Below are positions 46,415 through 58,080 of a DNA stretch of 64,000 nt, one piece after another. This DNA comes from Shinisaurus crocodilurus (Eukaryota > Chordata > Lepidosauria > Squamata > Shinisauridae). Every line of letters starts with the position of its first letter. Position 1 is the first letter of the stretch. A model generated the notes under the pieces. The model saw only the letters and a program-made list of their open reading frames with translations. It made no database searches and had not been told where the DNA came from. The DNA lies in the NCBI GenBank assembly GCA_021292165.1, contig CM037880.1:180007085-180071084 (forward strand), in the 5' to 3' direction. Made by a program: the position numbers and the translations under genes.

Positions 46415-46566
46415 GCAACAGGTTCCAGGTTCAATCCCTGGCAACTTCAGTGAGGGCTGGGAAATAATCCTGGCTGAATCATTTAAGAGCCTTTGCCTGT
46501 CACTGTACAGTTACTGAGCTCAATGGACCAATGGTCTGCCTCCATATAAGGCAGCTTCCTATGTTT
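46415..46566 (+). mobile_element. tRNA-derived SINE with CR1-like tail (SINE2 copy 3)
   Basis: B-box region ccaggttcaatccctggc, then gtgagggctgggaaataatc and the tail caatggaccaatggtctgcc, ataaggcagcttcctatg. The 5' end is truncated. Confidence 0.85.
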
Positions 46567-46818
46567 CTATCTCTCCCTTTTTTGACATGATTGGGACAAT
46601 TCCATGTTTATGCACATGGGACCGCCACTGATGTATCTGGTATGAACCTGAGTGTAACAAAGCTGTTCAGTGAGAGAGAGGCCCAGGCATCCTGATCTTC
46701 CCTGCTGAAGCCAGGACGTGTGATCCCCAAACACAACACCTCTTGGCAATATATTACATATGCCGCTTGACACCAATCTGCCTGCTTTCTATATATGTGA
46801 GAGAGATACAGTCTTGTA

Positions 46819-47586
46819 CAGTGTTCTCCAACCTTGGGTCCCCAGATGTTTTTGGCCTACAACTCCCAGCGTGCCCCAGCCACAGGGCCGGCGCTACCGC
46901 TAGGCCAACTAGGCTGTTGCCTAGGGCGCGTAGCGGAAGAGGGCGCAGAAACGCTGCACTCCTCTTCGCTGCCGGCGCGCTCCTGCCCTGCCCGCCTGCC
47001 CGCCTCACCGAGAAAGCCAGGTCAGTGCGGGGGATTGCGCCCGGAGTAGTGGTGGGGCTGAGCCTGGGTGCCTCCCCCCCACCTTGCCTTGCCTCGCCTC
47101 CACGCCGCCTCCCCCCCACCTCGCCTTGCCTCGCCTCTGCGCCGCCTCCCCCCCACCTCACCTCGCTTCGCCTCCGCGCCCCCCCCGACACCTACCTTCT
47201 CTGCGCTGTTTCCGGAGCCCCGCCCGCGCTCTGTTTTGGCGGGAGGAACCAGGGCAACAGGGCTTAAACAGCCCTGTTGCTCTGGTTTCCCCCGGCCAAA
47301 AACAGAGCACAGGGGTCCCTTTTCGGAGGAGGCGTGGGAAGTTAGGTGGGGAGCGGCAGCGGCAGCGTGCGGGGGGGGGTCCAGTGGCGGCGGCGGCGAC
47401 AGGTTGCAGAGCAGGGCTGCTTTCCAGAGCCCCCCCCCACGGCACGAGAGGGGGGGGCGCTAAATATAATTTAGACTAGGGCGCCAAACTGCCCTGCACC
47501 GGTCCTGCCCAGCCAGCTATGCTGGCTGGGGCACACTGGGAGTTGTAGGCCAAAAACATCTGGGGAGCCAAGGTTGGAGAACATTG
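46819..47586. mobile_element. Palindromic hAT-like MITE (family P, copy 6) interrupted by a hAT
   Basis: Ends cagtgttctccaaccttggg and ccaaggttggagaacattg are inverted repeats, with an exact 8-bp duplication gtcttgta (46811-46818, 47587-47594). The 625-bp copy C of the cagggccgg family sits in its centre. Confidence 0.95.
46883..47507 (-). mobile_element. hAT-type element (copy C), long GC-rich form
   Basis: Starts cagggccggcgctaccgc and ends ccctgcaccggtcctg, the reverse of copies A and B, with an exact 8-bp duplication cccagcca (46875-46882, 47508-47515). Unlike A and B it keeps about 450 bp of CpG-rich interior with repeated cctcgcctc words. The long frames within it are low-complexity and not protein-like. 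Confidence 0.93.
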
Positions 47587-48314
47587 GTCTTGTATATTCA
47601 TATAATATTTCCAAATTCCATTGCATACACCAAGCACTGTGATCATCGCCTTCCTGTAGCCCCGAGTTCCCTATTGCACTTCCTGCATTCAGGACAGCAG
47701 ATAGCCTTGCTTTGCAGCCACCTACTTTAAACTTTCAGTGATTCTAGTGATGGCAGCAGGAGCTGCAATACAGCTTGACTCAACTTCATGCTGACTCCAC
47801 TCTGACACACAGCTGCAATCAGCACTCCATTGCATGGGAGCAGCTCAGTGTTGAGGAACAATTTAAACCAGCTGTCTTCCCCACAGCACATGTGCTTTCA
47901 CAGTCAGGACGTCTCCCTTTCACCCGTGGAAAAACTCCCTTCCCCAGACAAACTCTTCAGAGTTGTTAGTTCCCTCCCTTTTGCTCTGCTGCCCAACTGA
48001 CTGCAGCCAGCTCATTAGGACCGTGCCAATCAGGACTTCCAAATACAGGACAAAATCATAATCGAGCACAGCTTGCTTTGACCTGCAAAGGCCCCTATCT
48101 GTCCTAGAAGAAGTCAATGACTTGAAAGCGGTGGGACACAGACGTTGAGTCCTAGGGATGGAGAAGAATTTTGTTCAGTTCGCATTGTGATGAGAACATA
48201 TCAAATCCATACTACCCTAATCAATATGTGAACTGGAGGACAGTTATTCCTCGGCATTCACTTTTCTCAGAATTTGGCGATGCAGTTCTAAAAAAGAAAG
48301 GATACAAAAATGCA

Positions 48315-48525
48315 TAGTGGTGAGAGTGCTGGACTGGGACTCGGGAGATCCGGGTTCTATTCCCCGCTCGGCCATGAAACTCACTGGGTGACTTTGGGCC
48401 AGTCACTGACTCTCAGCCTAACCTACCTCACAGGGTTGTTGTGAGGATAAAATGGAGAGGAGGAGGAGGATTATGTAAGCCGCCTTGGGTTCCTAGCAGG
48501 TATACATCCTCATCCTCATCATCAT
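48315..48525 (+). mobile_element. tRNA-derived SINE, L2-type tail (SINE1 copy 6)
   Basis: Plus-strand copy: agtggtgagagtgctggact, B-box ggttctattcc, ending taagccgccttgggttcct. Confidence 0.87.
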
Positions 48526-49479
48526 AATTTCTATTAGGGGAAATCGCTTGCAAAAATGGGTATGTTAGGCAAAAAATGTATACAAATGTGTATATTAGGA
48601 GAAAAGTGCACAAAAATGCATATACATTTTTGTGCAGACTTTTTTTTTTTTTTAAGTCACAAACTGATGCAGAAATAGGATGGAACAAACTGAGGACTGG
48701 GAAAATGAGAAACTGAAATTGACTGATTTGTCCATCTACACACAAAACTGCTCTCTCATTTCACATTATTCTGAAAATGTGAGGAGACTTGCTTGTGCTA
48801 TAGACTTGCTTGTGCTCTTTTTGTACCCTTGTGAGGTACAAAGAGAGTCTGAAGAAGACAACCATGGAATCTAAACATATAATTGCCCTGCAAAATAATT
48901 TACATGCAAGAACACCCCCCCTTCCCCCCCACCCTTTTCAGCTTTAGTTTCTTCAATATTTCCTGGACAAATCTTACAAACCTTGTTCAGGACAATGTTA
49001 ATGGAAATGATTTCCTCTGCGTCTCTCCACAAAATTTCTGTCTTTGGCAGGTGTAGTGCTATGCAACTGGACATTTTAGTGGCTTGATTATGACTCATGT
49101 GCTTTGTTTCATGTTTTCCCTTTTGGTTTGGATGTAATTTTTAAAGTTTTCCAAAGTATTTGGGTAAGCTTTCCAAGTTTCATTGTGTTACCACACCTCT
49201 GCTCAGCCAAGAAGGTTGCCTTCCTTATAGATGAACCTCACTTCAAAACAACACCAAGTTTTATTAAACCAGCAGTTTAAGATGACTTTTATTTCTTGAT
49301 GGCTTGCAACATTCAAGACGCATTAGAGTTTATGAGACATACTGCAAGGTGGTTATTTTTCTCTTGCTTAAATTCTATTGTCCATTTCTGTTCCATAACA
49401 AAAAACAAAAAAACTTGAACTGAATTGAAGACTACTTTAGTTTGATGGAAAGTTCAAATACCCATGCTAGGTTACAGGC

Positions 49480-50045
49480 AGCACAAACTTGGAGGATTAT
49501 GGGCCTCCGATGGAGGGCAGAAGGAGTGTGCTGGTGAAGGTCACCTCAACACTCTTCCCACCCTGCAAAAGACTTAGACAGCCAATTTCAGCCATCTAAG
49601 TCTTTTACCCCGGAGCATGAAGAAGAGAGGCTGAGGCACCACCAGGATACTATGTATCATAGAATCATAGAATAGTAGAGTTAGAAGGGGCCTATAAGGC
49701 CATCGAGTCCAACCCCCTGCTCAATGCAGGAGAACAGATGTGGGCAGCCCAGGCAGTCACCCCTCCAAGCACTGGCCCGGCTCATACCCGCTTAGCTTCA
49801 GCATGGCAGAGCCTGTCTCCTCCCCTCCGCACCCCGCTGGAATGCCCACAAACTTCTGGCTCCAAGGTTGGTCTTCTGACCTCGGAGCCGCAGCCAGCGT
49901 GTTTCTTTCTGTACTGTCTATGAGGGCGGAGGGAGGGCACTCTGAGGTCAGAGTACCAGTTCTAACCTCAGAGCGTGCTCCCGAGGTTGGAGCTGGGACT
50001 CCAATCTCTCCTGTGGCTAGACTCTGTCTACCAGCCATAGGATTG
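49480..50045. mobile_element. Non-autonomous DNA element (family X, copy 2)
   Basis: Reverse-oriented relative of 8706-9303; shared blocks include gggcagaaggagtgtg and ccaatttcagccatctaa. The right end agccataggattgtgcccc is followed by ctgg and tta. A CR1 tail lies inside. Confidence 0.5.
49656..49731 (-). mobile_element. CR1 LINE 3' tail fragment
   Basis: On the minus strand: tgcattgagcagggggttgg, actcgatggccttatagg and the terminal ctatgattctatga. Confidence 0.88.
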
Positions 50046-51092
50046 TGCCCCTGGTTACATTAAGCATCACCTCATCCCTTATGTCTCTGCCTGGTCTTTA
50101 CGATCCTCAGAAGGAGCACCTTTTCATGCTGCCGCATGGTCCTGACATCCATCGTAGGGGTACTAGAAATAGCGTGCAGAATTTCCCTGAGGTGTGACCA
50201 GCCAGTTACAGTTTTATTGTTGATCAGCAGGACAATCATTTTATTGTCCTATTTTATTGTTATATTTTAGTGTTGAAGCTGTTCAAGTTCTAAATCAGTG
50301 TCTGATGTTGGTAATGGACTGGATGAAGGCAAACAAACTGAAGTTTAATCCACACAAGGCAGAAGTGCTCCTGGTCAGTTGAAAGGCAGATCGAGAAATA
50401 AGGTTTCAACCTGCCTTGGATGGGGTTACACTCCCCTGAAGACTCAAGTTTGCAGTTTGGGTGTACTCCTAGATTCACCTGGTTTGGCAAGTAACCAGGA
50501 GTGTGTTTCCACAGCTAAGGCTAGTGTGTCAACTGCACCCATTCCAGGAGATGTCAGATCTGGCCACAGAGACACATGCCTTAATTACATCCCATTCGGG
50601 CTACTGTAACACCTTTGAAAAGTGTTCAGAAACTTCAGCTATTCCAGAATGCTGCAGCCAGACTCTCGACTAGGACCGGCAATGGTGAAGCTAGGGCTGG
50701 ACCTTGGGGACAAAGTCCTGGACCCCCAGCCCAGGGTCCCGTCCCCACCCCCCAAAAAATGACCACCCAGAGAATGGCAGATGATGTGGGCATCAAGGCA
50801 ACAGAAGTAAACTCCATTTTATTCCTGTAGTCATGAAGGTGCTACGATTTAAGCAAGTTTAAAATGCAAAACTGCACATGCTCAGTGTGTGTTACACAAC
50901 AGCTTCTCTGGCTACTGATCTGTTTCCAGGCACAATTCAAAGTGCTGGTTACATGCTATAAAGCCCTACATGACATGGGACCAAGCTATTTGAAAGACCA
51001 CATGCTCCCATATGAGCCTGCCCAGGTTTTAAGATCTTCAGGAGAGGCCCTTCTCTCTGCTCTGCCACCATCAGAGGCACATTGGGCAGGAA

Positions 51093-51795
51093 TAATAGAA
51101 TCAGAGAAAAGTAGAGCTGGAAGGGGCCTACCAGGCCATCGAGTGTAACCCCCTGCTCAATGCAGGAATCCAGGTCAAAGCATCCCTGACAGATGGCTGT
51201 CCAGCTGCACCTTGAATGCCTCCAGAGTGGGAGAGCTCACCACCTCCCTAGGTAGTTGGTTCCATTGTCTTATTGCTCTGACAGTCAGGAAATTTTTCCT
51301 GATGTTTAGGTGGAATCTGGGTTCCTGTAACTTGAGCCCATTATTCCGTGTCCTGCAAACTGGGATGATCGAGAAGAGATCCTGGCCCTCCTCTGTGTGA
51401 CAACCCTTCAAGTACTGGAAGAGTGCTATCATATCTCCCCTCAGTCTCGTCTTCTGAAGGCTAAACATGCCTAGTTCTTTCAGTCTCTCCTCATAGGGCC
51501 TTGTTTCCAGTCCCTTTATCATCCTTGCTGCCCTCCTCTGAACCCTCTCCAGTTTGTCTACGTCCTTCTGAAAGTGTGGTGCCCAGAACTGGACACAGTA
51601 CTCAAGATGAGGCCTAACCAGTGCTGAGTAAAGGGGAATTATCACTTCCCGCGATTTGGAAGCTATACTTCTATTAACGCAGCCCAAAATAGCATTTGCC
51701 TTCTTTGCAGCCACATCACATTACTGGCTCACATTCAGTTTGTGATCGACCACAATTCCAAGATCCTTCTCACTTGTAGTATTGTTGAGCCAAGT
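51093..51795 (-). mobile_element. CR1 LINE, 5'-truncated (subfamily a)
   Basis: On the minus strand it encodes a 179-codon open segment: [54 protein letters not shown] and [14 protein letters not shown], the CR1 ORF2 C-terminus, followed by the CR1 3' UTR and tail. Close to 27163-27690 in sequence. Confidence 0.95.
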
Positions 51796-51931
51796 GAATG
51801 CGAGACAGGGCTCAGCCTATGGAATTCCCTGCTATCTCAGTTTTTACTGTCCTTCTTCCAGCAGGCAAATACATTTTTATTCAGATGGGCTTTTGAGCTG
51901 ACTTGTATGCTGAAGTAGGTTTTAACTGGTG

Positions 51932-52437
51932 TGTGTGTGAGAGCTTGACTTGGGTTCAAAGCTTACCCAGCAAGTGACTCCCAGTCCCGCAGACGGAAAG
52001 AGGAGTTAGTAAAGATTAAGGAGTTTATTCATTGTAGGACCCAAATACATGGGATTAAGGCAAGCAATGCAGGCATCTCTTATGCAGAAGAGATGATTTT
52101 GTCTCACTACATCATTGCAGAGGCAAAGGTGTCCAGTGAAGCTCCCAAGTCCAAGACCCAAGCAGGTCTCAAGTTCCAAGTACAAGTGTGAAGTGAAGTG
52201 AAGTGGGAATATGAGTGAGTGCCCAGTCAACAAGTGTCTACATTTATAGGAAGAAACCCTGTACCTATAAATAGGATATTACTCACCAATTGTGCAACAC
52301 TTATATAACCTGTTGTACATAACAAGTTGTCTCCCAAACTTGTTGACTTGCATGTATCACCAGACTGTGACTCATGCACCTTGTCAGGAGACTTTGTGCA
52401 CTCCATCCGCTTTCTGCACACCACACTAAACCTAACA
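51932..52437 (-). mobile_element. Solo LTR, 506 bp
   Basis: On the minus strand it starts tgttaggtttagtgtgg and ends agctctcacaca (TG...CA), has a TATA-like ggttatataagtg and an aataaa signal (gaatgaataaactcc reading tgaataaactcc). Flanks tggtg (51927-51931) and gggtg (52438-52442) are a 5-bp duplication with one change. It interrupts the L2 3' UTR. LTR superfamily not determined; no internal coding region remains. Confidence 0.82.
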
Positions 52438-52447
52438 GGGTGCTGTT

Positions 52448-52451
<4 letters not shown>

Positions 52452-52483
<32 letters not shown>
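52452..52483 (+). repeat. (TC)n microsatellite
   Basis: Dinucleotide run within the L2 3' UTR just after the solo LTR. Confidence 0.95.
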
Positions 52484-52486
<3 letters not shown>

Positions 52487-52800
52487 TTAATTGGTTTACT
52501 TTTATCTTGTAATTACAATCTTGTATTTTATTGTATCTGTATTTTATTGTTTTTAGCTGCCTTGATCACTATTTTTAGTGGAAAGGTAGGATATAAATTT
52601 AACAATAAATCAATAAGCCTAGGTTTGGGTAAGGGAAACAGTTCTACTGCACTGGAAACCTGTAAAAGATTCTTTGATAAGGATTCAGTGTAAGGAATTC
52701 AAATGTGGTGATTTTGAACTTCTAACAGGTCAGCTCATCACACGTACCAAACTTTGTAATATTTTTTAATAAAAAGGATGCCTCTGTTGAGAGTCTCTTA

Positions 52801-52890
52801 GGGTGCAATCCTATGCACATTTAGGATTGGCTGGGGGATGCTGGGAGTTGTAGGACTGTTTTCTGTCTAAACATGCATAGCATTGCACCC
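52801..52890. mobile_element. Harbinger-like MITE (TTA duplication)
   Basis: Ends gggtgcaatcctatgca and tgcatagcattgcaccc are inverted repeats; flanks TTA at 52798-52800 and 52891-52893. Shares its right half with 37841-37962. Confidence 0.87.
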
Positions 52891-52899
52891 TTAAATAAC

Positions 52900-54370
52900 C
52901 ACTGCACTACAAGTTTCCTTTCAAAAGCTAGAGCCTTATCTGATCAACTAGCATTTTATTGGTACCATAAATGTAATAGGTATGTTGTGTTTTGCCCCTT
53001 ACATTTTGCCCCTTACACTAATGAATCTAGCTATGGATTTACTGAAACAGCATTTGATTAAAAAAATGGTAAGTGATGTCTATTTTTATTGGACCAAAGC
53101 AACCTTTAACCATCACTAATACAGATGATAAACTTGCAACTCGAGCTAACTAGGAAATCACATGGGATGAAATGTGTGCCAATTCAAATAGAATTTTATT
53201 AAATGCACCTGATTTTAAGCTACCTTTCAGTTCCCATTTAACACATTTAATGAGAGCCAGTTTTAGCAGGCATTTTGCCTTTGGAGTTGATCAAGCTACA
53301 TGTTGGATGAGATCTCTCTCTTTATGTGAAAATCATTGGAGGAAACTATCCATTGTAAGAATGCCTGTAATGTAAAGACATGTACGTTTCTGTTCGTCTA
53401 ACATGATTTCCACACTCTTTGGGGCAGTGGTGGAAGAATCTGTCATGAAAGCTATCAAAGCTTCCTTGAGACCTTTTATCACAGAGGTAGTGATGTGCAT
53501 TTAAAAGAGCTCAAGGTGCTGACTACAAGGACCCTAGAATTACCAGATGAAGAATGGTACCCAGTAGTGACCATTCTTCCTTTAACATCTGCAGCCATTC
53601 AAATGGCCACTTGGTCCTGGAGGCAGGGGAGCAACCCTATTATGGACATATTGCTTGCAGGGTCCTTTCAGCTGCCATTTCACTGAAGTGCCAGGTGCAA
53701 AAAAGATGTCCCTTAAAGGAGACTATAGAGAAGAGAGTAATGCTTGTGGTGATTGCAAACTGGTAATTGCTCACTCTGTGTTTCCTCATTAGAAGCAACT
53801 GGCTGTTTCAAGAATTATTTTCCTGGTTTCTATTGCTTCAAGTGATGTGGCCAAGGATAGGGGGTGGTTGCTTTTCTCCATTATAACTCTAAGCCCTTTA
53901 TTAAAATCCTGGTATTGCAGCATGCAACTTATTTCTTGTGTATGTGATTAAAGCAAGTTCCCCTCTCAGATATGGAAACAACCACTCTCCATATATCAAC
54001 CACACTTGTTGGAGATCGTCATATTATTTTTATGAGCTTACTGGATTTCTTGTTGATGTAACATGGTGGTGGTGGGGAGAGGCAGTTGTGGATCATTAAC
54101 CACATTCAGGTAACACTCTAGTTTTGATTGCCACTTCTGAATAAACAGAGGGAAGCTTGGGTGGCATAGCTGGCAGAACCTGTTAAGCCAGCTACTGCTG
54201 CTGCTATTTTTGTATAGGGTCACTTCCCCTAGTAGTAAAGCAGGTGTCCTGCATGTGGACACACTGGGAACCAAAACAGTATTTCAAAACATACAGGGGA
54301 AATGTGTGGATTTTGATAGCAGATAAGTCATTCCTTACAACCTGCATTTATTAAAATACTTTCAGGCTCA
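52900..54370. other. No recognisable feature
   Basis: Nothing recognised on either strand. Confidence 0.5.
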
Positions 54371-54371
54371 C

Positions 54372-54373
<2 letters not shown>

Positions 54374-54421
<48 letters not shown>

Positions 54422-55142
54422 CATTTATTTATAATGCCCCTTACACCAAAGGGCGGGACAAATAACATATATAGTAAACATAACAATACAATAAAATAAC
54501 CAACACCAACCGCTTACTATGCAGTATCGAATCCCAGCAACCACCACATTAGCCCAACCACTCATTCTGGCTGACTAAAAAGATACGTCTTTAATCCCGT
54601 ACGAAAGCGGGAAAGATCCTCCTCCAATCGGAGGTCCACGGGAAGCCTGTTCCACAAAAGTGGAACCAGGTCCTGAAAGGTTCGCAGCCTTGACAAGGCA
54701 GAGCGTGTTGGTGGGACTGCTAATAATCCCTGGCCCACTGATCTTAAATTCCTACCAGGAAAGCCTAGATGCTAAGTAATGAGGGACATTAGAGCGCAAA
54801 GCCTTGAAGGCAAAAACCAATAATTTAAATTGGGCCCTAGTCTGAATGGGTAGCCAATGAAGATTCCTACGGGCCATAGTAATATGGGAGTATCGGGGCA
54901 AATTCAGAACAACACAAACAGCACTGTTCTGAACCAGAACCAGTGGAAGAAGCACAGCAGAGGGCAAGCCAGCTATTAAGCTATTACAATAGTCCAAGCG
55001 GGATACCACCAAAGCCTGAACAAGCAAACGGACTGTTTCAGGAGACAAAAACTTGCGAATCCTGTGAATGTTCAAAAGGTGAAAATTACATGCCTTGGCA
55101 GTCCTATTAATAAAAGGATGCAAGGACAAATGATCAATGTTG
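54374..55142 (-). mobile_element. L2-clade LINE 3' part with (AAT)n end
   Basis: On the minus strand a 125-codon open segment (55129-54752) reads FHLLNIHRIRKFLSPETVRL, LVVSRLDYCNSLIAGLPSA and LHWLPIQTRAQFKLLVFAFK, the L2/CR1-superfamily ORF2 C-terminal region. It is a different lineage from 5045-8250. The 3' end carries (ATT)n at 54374-54420. Confidence 0.85.
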
Positions 55143-55227
55143 AAAGGTATTCAGGCACTGCTTCTGCAAATTCTACAGGCCATAACTGTGCAGAGTTTGC
55201 AATAAAAATAGAGGATGGTGTCCAACT

Positions 55228-55642
55228 ATGGCCGGGCTCAGATATAACACTACACCAGATTTAGTGTGGTAAGAATGAGCCATGGCAAATCTTGGGCTCA
55301 TGTGCTGCCTCCTTCCCTCTCCCCCTCCTTTGTGTTTGAGGGGAGATTTATAGCTTCCATTTTCCAGTGTTGAATAAACTTCAATTTCTCATTACATCTG
55401 AAATTGAGATGCTGGTTTATTATAACTGTGATTAGTTAACAAACCAGGATCTGAAACAATCTTGGTTTGATCTTGGTTTGTTTGAACAACCACAGTTTCC
55501 TAAGTTCTGATGTAATAGGAAACTGTAGTTTATTCACCTTTGTGCTAAGGAGGAAGAAAGGGGAAAGCAAGTGAGTCTAAGGCTCACCATAACTCATCCT
55601 CATACAGCTAAATCATGATTAGCATTACATCTGAATCATGCA
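55228..55642. mobile_element. Foldback DNA element (family Z, copy 2)
   Basis: Left end gggctcagatataacacta and right end ttagcattacatctgaatca are inverted; several internal inverted pairs (aaccaggatctgaaac). Related to 34660-35093. Confidence 0.6.
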
Positions 55643-56261
55643 ATTATGATGAAATAACAATGTACATTAATGTGAGATATATTGGGCCTACTGAAGCTAT
55701 TTGAATATGCTTTATATGACATGTCCCAGTCCCAGAACTCTTCATGTTCCAATGCAATCTTTGATTTATCTTTATCTACTTAATGCTGATTTAAAATTAA
55801 ATACAACACACTGTATGTATTCAGTGGTTTCTTTGCTCCAGAGGAAGAAAATAATTGGATACAACCCAGTGATAATTCTTGAAATGTATTCTAGATATAC
55901 AACTAGACCTATTAATTTAGCAAGTACACATTAATAATTTGTGCCTCAGTGGGATTGGGTAAAGGGTGATATCAACCTGCATGAATGATTGTTTAATAAT
56001 GCATCATATTGAGCTGTTCCCATTTGCCAGCAGAGCAGACACCACTGGTGAAAAGGACTGTTCCTCCCCCCCTGCAGACCCCTCACTTCCGCCACTCCTC
56101 CCACCCTAAATTGGAAGCCTCTGATTTTGGGGGCTTCTGATGATCAAAGGCACAGAAATTGTTTTGTTCTCTTATATAGATGGTTCATAGACTGTGATTT
56201 TTAATACATAGTGTAATACATGTGTAATACATAGTGTAATACTATGTGTAATACATAGACT

Positions 56262-56349
56262 GTGATCCTATGCATGTTAACTCAGACATAAGCCTCACTG
56301 CTTTCAGTGGGACTTGCCCCCAGATAGGTGTGTATAGGATTGCTGCCTA
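56262..56349. mobile_element. Harbinger-like MITE (family M, copy 2)
   Basis: gtgatcctatgcatgttaac to gtgtataggattgctgccta are inverted ends. It is preceded by a short local tandem of gtgtaatacata words (56205-56262). Confidence 0.65.
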
Positions 56350-57644
56350 AAGCACCTCTTGTTTACATAGCCACATGTTTATAGGTAGTCATATATTTAA
56401 TGATTTAAAAAAAAACTTGACATGAGTTTGCATTTGAAGCTATGTGTTTCTAATGCAAAATCATTTGAATGATAGATTATGTTATTTGGTCTTTTAGCTG
56501 AAGACACTGAATGGAAAAAGACCTTGGAAGAGAGAACCTCTTTTAGAATGCTTTTCCAATTAAGGCAGATGTTTGCATACTTCTGAGTATTTGAGCAATC
56601 ATCAAATGTAGGTGGCATTTGGGAACCATTCAAAAATGAAGTGTGTAAAGAATTCCACCCCACCTAAAAATATATTAATAAGGCAGTTTTGAGTGTGAAC
56701 TTAAGTGACATCTTGAAAACACATGGCTTAACCAATGTGTCTATGAGACTACCCATCCCAGAAAATCTAGCCATCGGAGGAGGAGATAGCACATGCGGTT
56801 GAACTGTCCATGAAAGCACAGGTTAAATCCAGAACAATTGGACATAATTGAGGAAATCCTTCATGCAGTTGATTGCAATGACAGTAAAGCAAAGGCATAT
56901 TTTTGGATGCTGCAAGGGCTATGGAAAAACGTTTTGTTTATCCAAGTCTGTTATGCATATTATCTGGACAAGGAATGAAATGCAGTGCTGTAGTCTGGAT
57001 TAGAATGAATAGGAAGAAGCACTGTACATAATCAATTCACATTAATTCCTATGATAAGAGAAACCTCAGTATCATCATTCAGGATCCACAGTGATGAAGC
57101 AAAACGTGTACAAAAAGGAGGCATCATCAGAGGCTTCAGGGGCTGCTGCCCTGGCAATTGATAGGTTGTTGTTGTTGTTGTTTTTACAAGATTCAGAGTG
57201 CAATCCTAAGGAATTGATGCTCTATCAGAGGGCTCCAGTTTCAGAGCTCTCCATCTATCCTATGCACTACCAGCCAGAGCTGGGCAAAGCGGGAGACGTG
57301 GTAGAGGTTTTCACAGCCTCCCATTCCCCGGTTTAGCTATGTAAAGCTAGCTGGGTCTCTGAGCACATCCAGCTCACTCGCTCACCTGGGGGTAGGCCTG
57401 GGAAATGCAAAGCCTCATGGACATGCTGATCCATGTCTCTCTGTCCCCCTCCCCTCATTGCACACCGGAATGCCCCCTTTTCACCCTCCGCAACTTCTTC
57501 TCAGGATGCTGTTCTGTTGTGTCTTCGGAAGAAAAGCCACTGCAGTGCTTTCCACAGTGACTAGGAGTGTGCGTGGGTGGGGGGAATCTGCTTTAGTCTA
57601 TGGGCCCTGGGGTGTTCTTCCAGGACTGTAGGATTACTCTTTTA

Positions 57645-57738
57645 GACAGCAATCCTATGCACGCTTCCCTGGAAGTAAATCTCATTGAGCATAATAGGAC
57701 CTACTTCTGAATAACCATGCATAGGGTTGCACTGCTAA
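57645..57738. mobile_element. Harbinger-like MITE (family M, copy 3)
   Basis: Inverted ends gcaatcctatgcacg and ccatgcatagggttgcac; flanked by TTA/TAA-like trinucleotides. Confidence 0.65.
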
Positions 57739-57749
57739 TTGAAAGCATA

Positions 57750-58080
57750 GATCTCCTTGGGAGGAAAGAAACATTTTACCTGATGCAGATTTCCAGCAAA
57801 TATCACCAGTTGTACCCCAACCCCATTTCTTCAATTCGGCAACAAGAAAGACTTGTTTGAAAAACAGTCCACTTTGGCCAATATTCAAAGCAAGGGAAAT
57901 ATGAGAGTTGATTCAGATGGAAGATTTGCCAAATATCTCCTTGAAGTAAGAAATGGAACTGTGCCTATAGACAGATCGATATCAAATGATGCAATAAGCA
58001 TAACTGCAACATATTTAACATCTGATAAAATGTTGGCAATGGAATGGAACAGAACTCTCAGTAGAATCCATTCTTGCACA
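57750..58080 (+). pseudogene. Pif1/Helitron-type helicase remnant
   Basis: In one frame the text DADFQQISPVVPQ then CLKNSPLWPIFKA matches helicase motif III and the following block of Pif1-superfamily helicases (DFRQ-x-LPV, LW-x-x-F). After a frameshift, GNMRVDSDGRFAKYLLEV and NGTVPI continue with the NMRV and FAxxLLxVGxG blocks typical of Helitron helicases. In Helitrons this domain unwinds DNA during rolling-circle-like transposition. No Rep domain or Helitron end is seen nearby; the Walker motifs would lie upstream and are absent. A fragment of a cellular PIF1 pseudogene is less likely because the NMRV/LL-x-V-x-NG pattern is Helitron-like. The 82-codon frame at 57853-58098 is its second half. 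Confidence 0.7.

Larger units (their letters stand above)
50240..52620 (+). mobile_element. L2 LINE 3' part, interrupted by CR1 and a solo LTR
   Basis: Plus-strand L2 ORF2 remnants: MKANKLKFNPHKAEVLLV, NAAARLSTRT, LLWLLICFQAQFKVLVTCYK and DMGPSYLKDHMLPYEP. After the CR1 (51093-51795) the text resumes with AQPMEFPAIS and FIQMGF, then after the LTR (51932-52437) the L2 UTR ends ggaaaggtaggatataaatt. A further insertion or divergence lies at about 50685-50850. Heavily decayed. Confidence 0.82.

Noticed and set aside
46743..47479. Overlapping long reading frames on both strands (up to 174 codons)
   Set aside because: They are Pro/Arg/Ser low-complexity text caused by the GC-rich, repetitive interior of hAT copy C; no motif, and frames open on both strands at once.
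48150..48739. hAT of the tagggatg family containing the SINE at 48315
   Set aside because: Ends tagggatggagaag and tttgtccatcta are suggestive, but flanking 8-mers (ttgagtcc, cacacaaa) do not match.
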